Assembly: GCA_019095985.1 (NCBI GenBank)
Contig: CM032668.1
Coordinates: 17,779,623 to 17,843,622, forward strand
DNA: 64,000 bases
Direction: 5' to 3'
DNA from: Streblospio benedicti
Taxonomy: Eukaryota; Annelida; Polychaeta; Spionida; Spionidae
The notes beneath the pieces are model-generated. The model was not told the origin of the DNA and searched no databases. It saw only the letters and a list, made by a program, of their open reading frames with translations. Shown here in pieces: positions 33,150 through 44,229 of the stretch. Position numbers and translations under genes: made by a program. The stretch's first letter is position 1. The number at the start of each line of letters is the position of its first letter.

Positions 33150-33395
33150 TTTGGCGAGACTTTCGCTCTTATCGCAAGAGCTTCTTCAGGCCGAATGACA
33201 GGTCCTTAGTTGGTCATGTGACCGCCATGGCGGTGGCAGTCACATGACAGCAGTGGCAGGAAAACGGGGGGCAGGTCGTAGCCGGTGTCTCGGTTCATCT
33301 CAGGGCGCCGTACACGGATTTCCACGGCTTCCCTGATCTTCCTACGGATTTCTAAGTCCTCACGCGCCACAATTTTGAAATCTCTGGGGCTGATG
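33150..33395 (-). mobile_element. Penelope-like element, 3' end piece (inverted)
   Basis: Minus-strand peptides REDLEIRRKIREAVEIRVR and PEMNRDTGYDLPP fit the segment after the GIY-YIG domain of Penelope-like polyproteins ('EA.EI..R.P..NRD.G..LP'). The GAAGAAGCTC...GTCATTCGGCC block also occurs at 16965. Broken. Confidence 0.65.
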
Positions 33396-34020
33396 GTGTG
33401 GTAAGGATGAGCAGGTCAAACTCCGAAACCACCTTACGAGTGCCATTACGGATCCGGTCACCAGGCAACGCACCTTACAACACCTAGAGCGCATGCGCAC
33501 CACCATTTTTTCGTCGGTAAAAGAAAAACAGCGGGAGAAATTCAGTAAGTTGGTCACCAAAAAACGTGACGCAGAAAATGAGAAAAACGTTGGCAACATG
33601 ACAGTGGATAAGTCCAGGTGGGTAGTGAACATTTCATCACACACTTTAGACGATTCTCAACGTTCCGTCCTTGAAAAGGGGCTTAATTTCGCGGTCACGC
33701 CCACAAAACTACCGGTAAAAGACTATATTATCGCTACTGAATTAGCGTGCAAACCGATTAGTGACACAGGAGTGGCAGACAGCCTGAAAGCAGAGGTGGT
33801 CAATTGTATAAAAAAATCAAAACCACCCACTAGTAATGTGAACAAAGCTGAGTTTTGTGCTTTACAGGAGTTAAAAAGAAAAATGACAATTATTTTAGGA
33901 GCTGATAAAGGGAGGGCCACAGTAGTAATGGATCGTGTTGAATATGACAAAAAAATGATGACTTTGCTGGGTGACACGAAAGAGGGCTTCGAGGTGCTCA
34001 AGCTATAAGGGAGTTTACCT
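33395..34020 (+). mobile_element. Penelope-like element, 5' coding part
   Basis: Peptides EKQREKFSKLVTKK, WVVNISSHTLDDSQRSVLEKG, LNFAVTPTKLPV, IKKSKPPTSNVNKAE and LGADKGRATVVMDRVEYDKKM match the start of Penelope-like reverse transcriptases ('GLNFA.TP..LP', 'ADKG.A.VV.D...Y'). It faces away from the 3' piece next to it, an arrangement known for Penelope-like insertions. The copy runs into an assembly gap. Confidence 0.8.
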
Positions 34021-34029
34021 AAGATCCAT

Positions 34030-34129
34030 NNNNNNNNNNNNNNNNNNNNNNNNNNNNNNNNNNNNNNNNNNNNNNNNNNNNNNNNNNNNNNNNNNNNNNN
34101 NNNNNNNNNNNNNNNNNNNNNNNNNNNNN
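34030..34129. other. Assembly gap, 100 N
   Basis: Exactly 100 unknown bases. It cuts both the Penelope-like element and the next small repeat. Confidence 0.98.
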
Positions 34130-34305
34130 GTACAAATTATTCACGCGAATATTGATTGGAGGGGACAAAGACGTTTTTATGAATAGAGGTCATGGGACAT
34201 CAGGTTTTTTTTTCATCACATTAGCATGGGACAAGACCTTTTTTCAAACAAGTTTTTTTTTATATGCACAGGTCCCCCCTACCTGGTAAATATTGCACCG
34301 TCCCT
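34130..34305 (+). repeat. Inverted-repeat small element, copy C (right part)
   Basis: Matches 48713-48885 and ends TACCTGGTAAATATTGCACC, the reverse complement of the opening of copy A at 849. Its left half is lost in the gap. Confidence 0.85.
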
Positions 34306-34320
34306 AAAATCTACCATTTC

Positions 34321-34960
34321 AAGATAGAAATATATAAAGATAGATTTATTTTACACAAAGTAGTGAATTCTTAGCATCTGGATCCATCATATGAAGAAGG
34401 AACAGCGCTACACAGATGGTTCTCCTGTCTATAGCATAACATCGAAGCCTGAAGCAGGGGGAAGGTCCACATCGCTTGTTATGGACGAGAGAATCATCTG
34501 AGTGGGGTTGTCGAGGGTCAGTGCAGGGATGCTTAAATCTATTAGTCGGGTCAATATACGTCAAAACTTACCCCAACCTCCAAACAATTGATACAAAAGG
34601 TTTCTCAACTGATTCTTGTAGATGTTGGTTTACTCTATATCATATTAAAAGTTTACCAAAGTAGGACAGTCAGAAAAGTGAGTTTTTCAAGATGGCGTCC
34701 AAGATGGGCTGCCAAAACCTCTTAATGGTCATAACTGTATCATGTGAAGAAGGAACAAATTACCTACTCAGGTGGTTCTCTCGTCCATAACATAACATCG
34801 AAGCCTGAAGCAGGGGGAAGGTCCACCAAAACGTCGCTTGTTATGGACAAGAGAAGCATCAGAGTAGGTTTGGTCCTTCTTCATATGATGAATCCAGATG
34901 CGAAGAAATATTAATCACGACTATGTGTTAAATAAACCTGTCCTCATATATTTCTATCTT
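34321..34960. repeat. 640-bp inverted-repeat element with internal direct repeats
   Basis: The ends pair over about 80 bp: AAGATAGAAATATAT at 34321, and its reverse complement ATATATTTCTATCTT ending at 34960; GCATCTGGAT(C)CATCATATGAAG also pairs near 34375/34905. Inside, a ~130-bp unit with ATAACATCGAAGCCTGAAGC occurs twice (about 34390-34510 and 34740-34870). The AAGGTCCACC..AACGTCG text is like Penelope-type terminal sequence, so it may be a derivative of one. Confidence 0.75.
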
Positions 34961-35230
34961 ATAATTCAACTCACATGCTATTTGTGAAAAGGTTTTGTTT
35001 CCCATGGCTGAAACTGTAACTGAGACATATGAACATTACAATGATTATATTGAAAACTACAAATGAAACCATACCAAGTGCATGCATAGATTTATATTGT
35101 GAAAATATTTTTATTCGTGGAAATGTCAATATATATGTAGTCTAGAAAAAGTACGTGTTCACATGTAATTTTACGACCTGAATTGCAAATGATCGGTTAC
35201 TGTAACATGTATATTTCTCCCGTGTTACAG

Positions 35231-38200
35231 TTGCCGAAGCGTTCCAAGCCCTGAACCCACTACAGCACAGGTTCATCCCGGCTCAGGTATTACGCCTCTC
35301 ATACATTTAGTTTTTGGAGCATTGATTTGATAGATATATTTTTGGTGTATACAAATAAATGGTGAATAGTTTTAATAGTACAAGTGTCTAGACAAAGAGT
35401 ACACCTCAGCATTCTTGAAGTAGATTCATTCATTTTTACTCAAGTACTAATTCATTTTTACTAAACTAGTAGACACACACCAGCTGGTGGTCAGAGGTAG
35501 ATCTAGAACTTTCCATTCTGCTCTGAAGAAATTTGATTTGATTGTTCTTCTTCTCCTGTGTTAAGTTCTAAAATTGCTCGACACAGCAGAAATGGAAGAC
35601 AAATCAAATCAAATGAGATGCTATGCAGTATATCAAATCACCAGACTTTTATATGCTCTGAAGATTTTTGAAAATATATTCATTGGATTTCGTTTATAGA
35701 TATTTTTGATTTTGTGATAAATCCATTAAAACTTACTGTCTGAATATTTTCGGACATGTTAAATGTCCATCGTCTGAGACTTAATTTTCTGTCATCAGAT
35801 GGCAGCACGTGACAGCAAGTATGTTTCTACTAGTTGAGTAAAAATTAAACTGTAGACAGTTTGTAACAGTTCACCTCAGCACGTCCACTTCTAAGTCTCA
35901 CACCTCATAGCCTTTGTTAAGGCAAAAGAATATAATTTAGAATGATCATTGAAATTTGTGATCATTGCCCTGAGAAACAGGCACAGTCCAAATTTCGCAG
36001 ATGATATTAAAAGTGCAGTCTATTATATTAGAGTCAGTCTAGGATATGCACATGCATGTACAGTGAAAGGAGTTGTATTCTGTATGCGAAGAAAACTAAA
36101 TATGAATAACTAAATATTAAATATCCTTTAGAATTAAACCTCCGCCGTCTGCCCCGTAGCGCCTGCCGTGCCGCACGGAGCTGGTGGAGCCGCGCGGCTT
36201 CCGCTCGGTGCCGCACTCCCGCGTGGTGGGCGTGGCCGAGACGCTGCGCCGCCTGCACGGCGTCCAGGCGGCGCCCGACCACCGCGGCGTCAGCGTCACC
36301 GGCTTCACGTTCCAGGTGAGCGAGTCCACACCCCCATTTCACCACCAAAATACTTCATTTTTTAATGGTGTTTTGGGGCGTGTCCGCCATCGATTGTGCG
36401 TACATTCCCATGAAATCACTGAAGTGCGCTACCACTCCTTTTTTTGAAAACCTGGTTTGAACAGTGCATGTTGAGGAAGTTGAGTGGGGGTTGGGGGGAT
36501 GCTCGAGGGGTCCGCTCTGGCTCTTTCACAGGAGGATACAGAGATGATGAATTGGACAATATATCAATCAGCGTCAGAGTTTCCAGCCTCACCATTCAGG
36601 CGACATTGCCGTGCATAGCTTTGTGTAAAGGGTGATGTGAGTTTGTATGCGATTTCTGTGTAATGTGTTATCCTGTGGTACAGATTGGACTTGGTCTTAG
36701 GCTACAGAGTCAGTGGAATGGACCAGCAAAGGCTGCAAACCACCATGCAGTAGGCCGAACATGTCTTTGCCATTATATAATGTCAATCATTTCAAAACAG
36801 GCTCTTTGAGAAAAAGAATACCACAAATGCCTGAAAACCTTAAGCTCATGTTTTACTGAGGTCAAGGTCATCATATAGGACCTTGAACTAATCAAAGTTA
36901 AACACTTGTTGTAAAGGAGAATTGTCATTCTGGGCTAGATTTAACTGCCTTATGTATCAAATGCTATGTTTCCCTCTATAGAGAAGTTGACTGCATCTTT
37001 AAATTCTAAAAGGACCAGCCACTTTTTGACATTGCTGTCATTGATAAGATACAAAACGCTTAAAAATCTGATAATGTGGACGCTGCAAACGTGATTGTGT
37101 AAGTTTATTTTCAAACAATTTTGAAACACATTTCACACAATCTAATCCTTCAGTATTATGGTAGTAGTAGTATTAGTAGTAGTATTTTAGTATCATTATT
37201 TAGTATATTGGTTGTACGTGTATACAAGTGTTTGCACAAGATAGCTCCACTATGTGATCTAATTCAGTGTAGGGCTTACACTAGACAGACCCGGTTGTCT
37301 ATGAGTGATGAACATATGTTACATGTTCCCTTTACAGCTAAATCAACTTTTGCTGACAGGTCTATTTAGTGTGGCAGGGGCCGAAATTGTGGAACTCATT
37401 ACCCGTACATATAAAGTCAAAAGAAACTTATCAAGCTTTTAAGGATAATGTAAAAACATTTCTTTTTACCACTGCTTTTGAGAGTTAATTGGAAATTGTT
37501 ATTATGATTATTTTTATTTTTTCTTTCTGTACAGTGCACTTAAATTCCTGTTTGTGAAGTAGTAGCGCTATATAAATGTTGCATTGTAAATTGTATAGGT
37601 GACGTTCGCCAAGGCGGTGTTGCTGGGGAGTCTGTGTGGCGGGTCGCGGGGCGGGGAGGCGGGCTACCCGCACGCCGTCAGCGTGCCGTGTGAGGGGGAC
37701 GGCGGGGCGTACGTGCCCGCGCACTTCCAGGTACGTGACACATAGACCACATGTCATGTATCGTAGTGCCATTTATGTCTCCAGGTGGCTAGAAACACGT
37801 TTGTATAAAATATTCACAGTTCTTTGCAAAAGCCACGAGAATTTCGAATGATTGTCTAAAAACAACAACACTCACAATGCATTGTAAAAGATGTGTGCTT
37901 TGTTTTGTTTGTCTGATAAATACCCACAATTCATAGATAAGCGGACTGGTCTATAGCACACACATGCATGATTTTCTTTCTAATATTGATTACTGCTATG
38001 GGCAATATACAATAATTAGTACATATACAATATACAATAAACAGATATTTTTAAAAGTAAGCAAATAAGCTATTATTATTAACCAAGCTAAAACCCAGCT
38101 TGTAAGCGTGACAAATTCTCAATTTTAAATTTATGTTTTATTTTACATCCTAAAATACATAATGTAAAAAGACAACAGCTATGGCACCAGTAAACCACCA

Positions 38201-41200
38201 CAATGGTTACAATGTTCCCATACACTAGATGCAACCATGGCTGATTCGAACACACAAATAGCCTTTCCATTGTTCTATTAACAAATGCCTTGCCTACTAG
38301 TACTCTCTCAAATATTCAGGATGTGTAGGGAAAATATACGAATGCAAATACTAGTAGTTCAGTGTCCTTTCTCTATTCTACTATGAATTCATGAACTTTG
38401 GCCAGGGAACTATTATGTAAACAAGCCCAACACGTGGTCATCCCTCGTTTTGCTATGACTAGTTCAAATTTGACCTGCCGAATCACCACATTAACATAAT
38501 ATTTTTATACCCAGAATATAGTTAAAAAAATTCCGTTTGTGAATAAAACATCAGTAGAAATACCCATCTTTTGTGCAATTATTAAAATATATGATAGAGG
38601 GCACCTATATGACAAAAAACCACCTCATAGTTCAGTACTATGTGACGTCATCGATTATTTTAGCCTCATCACTGGATTACCAGATTCATACCTGTTCTAG
38701 ACGACCAGCAGTGCGTACGGGCTGCAGACCTGCGGCGGGCACCTGCTGGAGGAGAAGCTGGTCACAGCCCCGATCAACATGAAGTACATCAGCGGGCGAG
38801 GCTACCTCAGCCGCGTGGAGGACAAGTTCAACGTCAAGGTAGCACATTGGGGAGCTGTCTGCTAATTACTAGATATTTTTATAGTTTATACTGAGACCAA
38901 AATGAATAATTTATATATGTTTATATTTTAAAATTTATTGATCTTCTTTACATATTCAACAATATTTTTATTTTTTTTGCTGAAGCTACAATATTTTTTT
39001 TAATTATCATTGTTTAACGATTGTTTTTACAATACCATTAGGCCTACTGTAGGACCAGTTTTTTTCTTGAGACTACTTGAAATTAATCTATATGGGGATA
39101 ATAGGGATAATAGGGAGGTTCTACTGTAACCTATTACTATTAACATAGATACCTATTCTGATTCTCGTTATGTTCATTCTATCAAAATTTCCCATTCATT
39201 CAACAATCCTATAATCATCATCCTCCATCAAGGTCGACCTGGACACGGATCTGGACAACGACTCTGGGTTCGTGATCAAGGCTGAGAACGCTCAGGTGCT
39301 AGAGGCTGCTAGACGCCGGCTGGAGGGCTTCGTGCGGGAGTGCCAGCTGCAGCCGCTAGCATGCGTGCGTTATGACCCGGTGGCCGGATACATGGGGGAG
39401 CTGGAGGGGCTGCTGGCCGAGATGGAACAGGTGCGGCGCAGCTTTTACTTATCCACAATAATCTGAATGCATTTATAAAGATAAAAGATGTAGATTAAAA
39501 ACTGAAGCATTTAATTTTTTTTCGTCAAGTGTCGTACATTTTGGTATTTTAAATTTGAGTGATCCTTTTACATTCAAAATAAAATGAAAGGATTATTAAA
39601 CTTTAAGATTGGCCTTTTTTTCCAAAAAAAAAGAACAACATAAACATTTATAAAGTTTTCCCACATACAGATTTCTTGTAACATAGTTTCATAACCCACC
39701 CTCCATTACATTTTTAAAACATAATACTGGCAGTGAGATTATCAGTCAACACAACTTGAGCACATGAAACTTAACCCAGTGTAGTAAACATTTACTTATC
39801 ACTGAAGTGATGCCAGTTGCTAGTAAAAACTGAAACACATAAAACAACATGTTACAAAAATATACCTGTGGTTGAACCGCAAAAATTGAAAATGTGATAT
39901 GCAATACTTATATTCCAGGCGAACACGGACACAGCCTTCTGGGACAACAAGATTGGTGAGGTGTGGATCCTGGGGGAGAAGGCCACCGTCTGCTATCAGG
40001 AGATCGTCAAGAACTTCCCGGAGCTCCGCGGGAACTCCGTGTGGGGGAACAACGCGCGAAACAATCTGGGGCGCGGCTCGCTGAGGCTCCCGTACAACAG
40101 TGACTATCATATCAGGACAGGAAGTGCCCTACAGGAGCGGACTGTAAATCGGTTGGAAACGGTCACTATTCCCGTCAACACAGACTTGATGTTGTACATC
40201 GGCTTTGCGAAGAGGAGCACACTGGAAGATATTGAGGATTCGTGCGGTGTGAGAATCGACCATGAGAAGGTGGGTGCATCGTCGCAGTTCATCATCGTGT
40301 GCAAACATCACAACGCCAAGTTTGACATCCGAAGAGCTGAGAGACAACTGCGAGACCTGATCGCCCGCTACGAACCCTCCATCACGTCCGAATACATCAC
40401 CGACATTCCTTACTCGCCCCGCTTCGCCGATGACCTCCAGAGTTTCCGAGAGAACAAGTACCGCACCAACGCGTACATCGGATGCGAAGACGAGAAGAGC
40501 GTCCACATCGTGGCGGATCGCGACCTCGTTCTGGAGGTGAAGTCCGAGCTCCAGAAGACATACGGCCTGAATCCTCCGCCAACGCACCCAGACCACGTCC
40601 CCACCGGGATCCGCTCTAGCCGCGTGTGTGTCACTGACAGACCCGCAGCCTCCTCCGCGGCTCGCTATCGGACGCGACAGCCACTCTACACAGAGCGTGG
40701 ACTCGCCTCCAACAGATCCATGTTGAGACTCACAAATCCTGTTGTGGATTTGGACGTAGAGGAGACGGGGCGGTTTGTGGGCGGGGCGGCGGATGTGCTG
40801 CCGGCGTCGTACAGCGTCAACGGGGTCAAGGTGAAACTTACAACTTTTTTTTAGCTAGAGATCGTTCACAGATGACGTTATGGCATTTTCGGGCATTTCT
40901 GACCCTCCATGATCATGCGTCATTATTCTTTGTCCCACCCACCCCTGCAAACTATAACCACCCCCTGCCCACTATAATGAAGGAATTTTAACTCTTTTTG
41001 ACTTTTCTATCACACTCGTCCAATTCCATTCCATCATTCGTCATCTTTGTCCACTCCTCACAACCTGTTTGGGATGATACCATCATTGGTCTAAACTCCC
41101 GCCACCCAGTTGATAAAATGGTGGGTTGAAAACCTCATAACTATTTTTGATAGAAAGATGTGTGAGAGAGTTTTTATTATAAACAAGGTAAAACCTTTTT

Positions 41201-43855
41201 ATCTGGATAATTTGATACAATTCAATTATAATTATTATGATACAGTCTTTCAGCTGGTTTTTGAACAAATTATTCATAGAAAAAGGCCATTTAACTTGTT
41301 CTGTCGTATTCAAAACCTGGATGTATGAATCTAAACATGGATGACATTATGATTATTGCTATGCAGGTGCACGTGTTCCTGGATGAGATCACCGCGCTGC
41401 GGGTGGACGGGGTCGTGAACCCCACGGCGGGGGACCTCGACCACACGGCCACGGGCGGCGTGGCACGGCAATTCGCAGCTGCTGCGGGGCCACAGATGGC
41501 ACTCGAGTGTCAGCAACATGTCAGGAGGTAAACGGAACCGTATTGTATACCTCAAGCGTCATATACATGGAGTATCACTATTTCATCACTCTGAGTATCA
41601 GATGTCCTGTCCTCTGACACATAACTATTCTCATTAAAAATTCTGACCAACCACAGGCTGTTAATCTATATTCATCACAGGACCATGATGAATATAAATG
41701 AGGTCAAGTGATCAATCACAGCTGAGTATCAGATGGGTGTGGCAGGTTCAACCAATCAGGTTGCAGTATTTAAGCGGGCGAAACATTTCAGAGGTCAATT
41801 TGCTTGACATCTGATACGCAGAGTGTATTTCATGTGATTCACACGTGATACTTCTGCTGTTGTTGTCTTTTTCTGTGTTTTTTCTTTTCATTGTAAATAT
41901 CACTGTATATTTGTTTTTCCATTATTGTATGCCGACTATAAAAGCAGCTTAATTGTACTATAGATGTAAATGTATTTGTACTGTACATTGTATTACTACC
42001 ATTGGTGTACTCATTACATGCAATAATTTTTCATTTATGCTGAGGATGTGTCCATGACACGAAATATATTCAATAAAAATTTGACTTAAAATGATGTCTA
42101 TGCATATTTTTATATGGAATGCACTTTATGTATTTTTCTGAAATAGAAATAAAGTAAAATGAAACAAATACACATCTCTAGGTTTGGGCCCCTGCCGGTC
42201 GGTCAGTGCTGCACCACGTCCGCGGGTCGGCTGCCGTGTCGTGGGGTCATCCACGTGGCGGTCACTGACCCCCGGTGGTCAATGGGCGGCGAGGAGCTGA
42301 GTCGCGCGGTCAGTGCAGCGGTCAGTGCCGCAGTCAGCATGGCGGCAGACAGAAAATACGGCAGCGTGGCCATCCCCAGGATGAGCAACGGTGGGTGCAG
42401 GGGGGTGTACAGCCTTGATGAAAATCTATTCACCAACATGTTTTTCCTAAATCACCAGTCACCAATACATTTCATTGTTTTTCACCAATCCCCTGGAATT
42501 GCAACTGAATAGGTTGCATCAAATTTTCATCACTTTTCACGCACTTAGATACAGGCAGTTCACCATTCATGTTCAAGATTTAGGGCAAATCACCTATCAC
42601 AGCCTTTGTAATGAGCAGATCACCAGTCACCAATAATAGGTTCGATCATATTTCACGCACTTAATTAAATACAGGTAATTCACAATTCACACTCAAGATT
42701 TAGGGCAAATCACCAATCACATTTTTGCTATATGACCCCCTCGTGTGTGCACGGGATTACGGTATCGTCTTTGGTACCAGTGCTAGGTGGTCTCTGTACA
42801 GAGGTTCCTGTTGGTAGCTTTATGAAGGTTTGGGAGCGTGAAAAGTGGTCTTTTTAATAGAGGTGGTCTCCATAGGGAGGTGGTCTTATTTGGAGTGTGG
42901 CCATCCCTAGTACGAGAAATGGTGGGTGGATGGGATTAGTAAATGGGAAATGGGAATGTCCGGTTTTATGGTCTTCTTCCCCACTATCACAATCAGACAT
43001 TCACTTTCACTTGCCTCACCTGTATCTTTTATTAGGATCATTATTTTTTTCTAATTTTATCATGTCATGGGGTATTTTAACCAGGAAAAAACTGGACACA
43101 CAGTGCATTTGTATTTGTATTGATTCTACACACAGAACAGATTTTTCAAATGTCTATATATAGACACTTAAAAGAGATTAAAAGATATACCCACGCTTTA
43201 TAGTGATCATATATGCATCTGATGGATGCTGATAATTTTTCATTTGTGCCTGAAGCACAATGCTTTTTGTACTGTGTACATTTCATAGATATACAAATTG
43301 AATGTAATAAATGAAACAAGATAACAATGTATTTGAAATTCATTTAATTTAGAATAACATCATCTGGATATTGAAAAACATCCATTTCGTGTAATAATTG
43401 CTTTTTTCCATGTCTGCTCTCCTCTTCCAGGTCTGCCCCTGCCTGACCTGGCCGCCCTGACAGTCCGCACCCTCACCCACCACCTCACCACCCAGCCGCC
43501 CTCTTCCCTCCAGCACCTCTACCTCGTAGACTCATCCCCAGACTACACCGCTCTGCTGCAGCGGCAGCTAGAGCAGCAGACCGCGGCAGTGGTTAGACTG
43601 CAAACGTTCTGCGCGCCTGCTATAGTGAACAGTGACCACGTGGACTTCTTGGCTGCCAGAGGGAGGGTTGCTAGTGGTACTGGTGCTGTCAACGGGTACA
43701 GTGGTAGCCGTGCTGTCAGCGGCTATTGTAGAGACCATGTTGCGAGTCCGGTGCTGGCGGGCACTGCTGGGTACATGGGCGGTCCTTTGCCGGACGCCAG
43801 ACGGCGCCGGACAGTGCCCACGGAACCTGTGTCCATGTTCGGAAAATACTATTGA
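35231..43855 (+). CDS. KH-like plus macrodomain protein (3' nine exons)
   Basis: Exons with GT/AG borders and consistent phase: 35231-35286, 36160-36315, 37599-37730, 38701-38838, 39233-39430, 39919-40830, 41367-41527, 42182-42390, 43431-43855 (stop TGA). They give 794 residues; the N-terminus is upstream and unseen. A KH-like fold spans about 140-193 (KYISGRGYLSRVEDKF, with GRGY as the GxxG loop), and another about 308-376 (TIPVNTDLMLYIGFAKRS ... CGVRI ... AERQLRDLI), with part of a third near 385-445. Residues about 531-700 are a macrodomain: VDGVVNPTAGDL, TGGVARQF..AAG, CRGVIHVAVTDPRW, GSVAIPRMSNG. It should bind ADP-ribose and perhaps RNA. KH with macrodomain recalls PARP14, but no ART catalytic domain follows before the stop. 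The C-terminal 90 residues are G/S/R-rich. Exons are far richer in GC than introns. Confidence 0.85.
37130..37592 (+). mobile_element. 5'-truncated CR1/L2-like LINE 3' end in an intron
   Basis: Peptide VVRVYKCLHKIAPLCDLIQ, then MSDEHMLHVPFT, DRS and 'WNSLP'-like text, the usual end of CR1/L2-type reverse transcriptases. The 3' tail GTAGCGCTATATAAATGTT is typical. It ends only a few bases before the AG of exon 37599, so it supplies the branch point/polypyrimidine region of that intron. Confidence 0.75.
40858..40945 (+). repeat. Dispersed GACGTCA-type repeat, copy 2
   Basis: Partner of 29230-29345, placed in the intron just after exon 39919-40830. Confidence 0.6.
42362..42930 (+). repeat. Copy of an exon tail and its splice donor in the next intron
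   Basis: The exon end GTGGCCATCCC(C)AG...AACGGTGGGTG at 42366-42397 recurs at 42896-42927 as GTGGCCATCCCTAG...AATGGTGGGTG. The copy keeps the donor and the peptide pattern VAIP...NG. In between are two ~70-bp imperfect repeats (42530-42600, 42650-42720; 'CTCAAGATTTAGGGCAAATCACC') and a GGTGGTCTC-type dispersed repeat. Confidence 0.7.
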
Positions 43856-43901
43856 TACCTTTACAATAGTCTGTTCATGTAGTGAACAACATGTGGTTTC
43901 A

Positions 43902-44229
43902 TTTTTGTTTTATTTTGTATTCTTTATTGTTGTTCAAATATTGTCAGAAGATCAAATTCTGATTTTTAAGTATATATTTCGCACACTGCATTGGTGCTTT
44001 TCTCACTATGACTACTGGTACAAAAACATGAAAGCTATAAGTACTTCTCTAAATAAATCTACCTACAGTATTATTCAATTTCGATTATTACATATATTTA
44101 CAGTGAAAATGTACGTAATAATCCAAATTGTATAATACCGTAGGTAGAAATTGATAATTAAAATATAAAATTTGATCTTCTAAGAATATTTGAACAACAC
44201 AAAAGGATACAAAATAAAACAAAACATAT
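43902..44229. repeat. Long hairpin in the 3' region of the macrodomain gene
   Basis: 43902-43968 (GTTGTTCAAATATTGTCAGAAGATCAAA) pairs with 44163-44229. Within the loop, 44059-44147 forms its own hairpin with ~38-bp arms (CTACCTAC..GTATTAT / ATAATACCGTAGGTAG). It starts about 45 bases after the stop codon, so it probably lies in the 3' UTR. A candidate AATAAA lies at 44213. It may be a MITE; in RNA it would be double-stranded. Confidence 0.8.

Noticed and set aside
35231-35286. Direct joining of the orphan exons (4050-5035) to the macrodomain gene
   Set aside because: The splice phase at 5035 does not fit the phase needed at 35231, so a direct junction is not supported.
39098-39116. TAGGGATAATAGGG resembling a homing endonuclease site
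   Set aside because: Only part of the site is present and it looks like a local GGGATAATA duplication; no endonuclease gene nearby.
40129-40634. Long minus-strand ORFs over the macrodomain gene's largest exon
   Set aside because: The plus strand is coding with matching splice sites and KH-like pattern; the minus frames are shadows.
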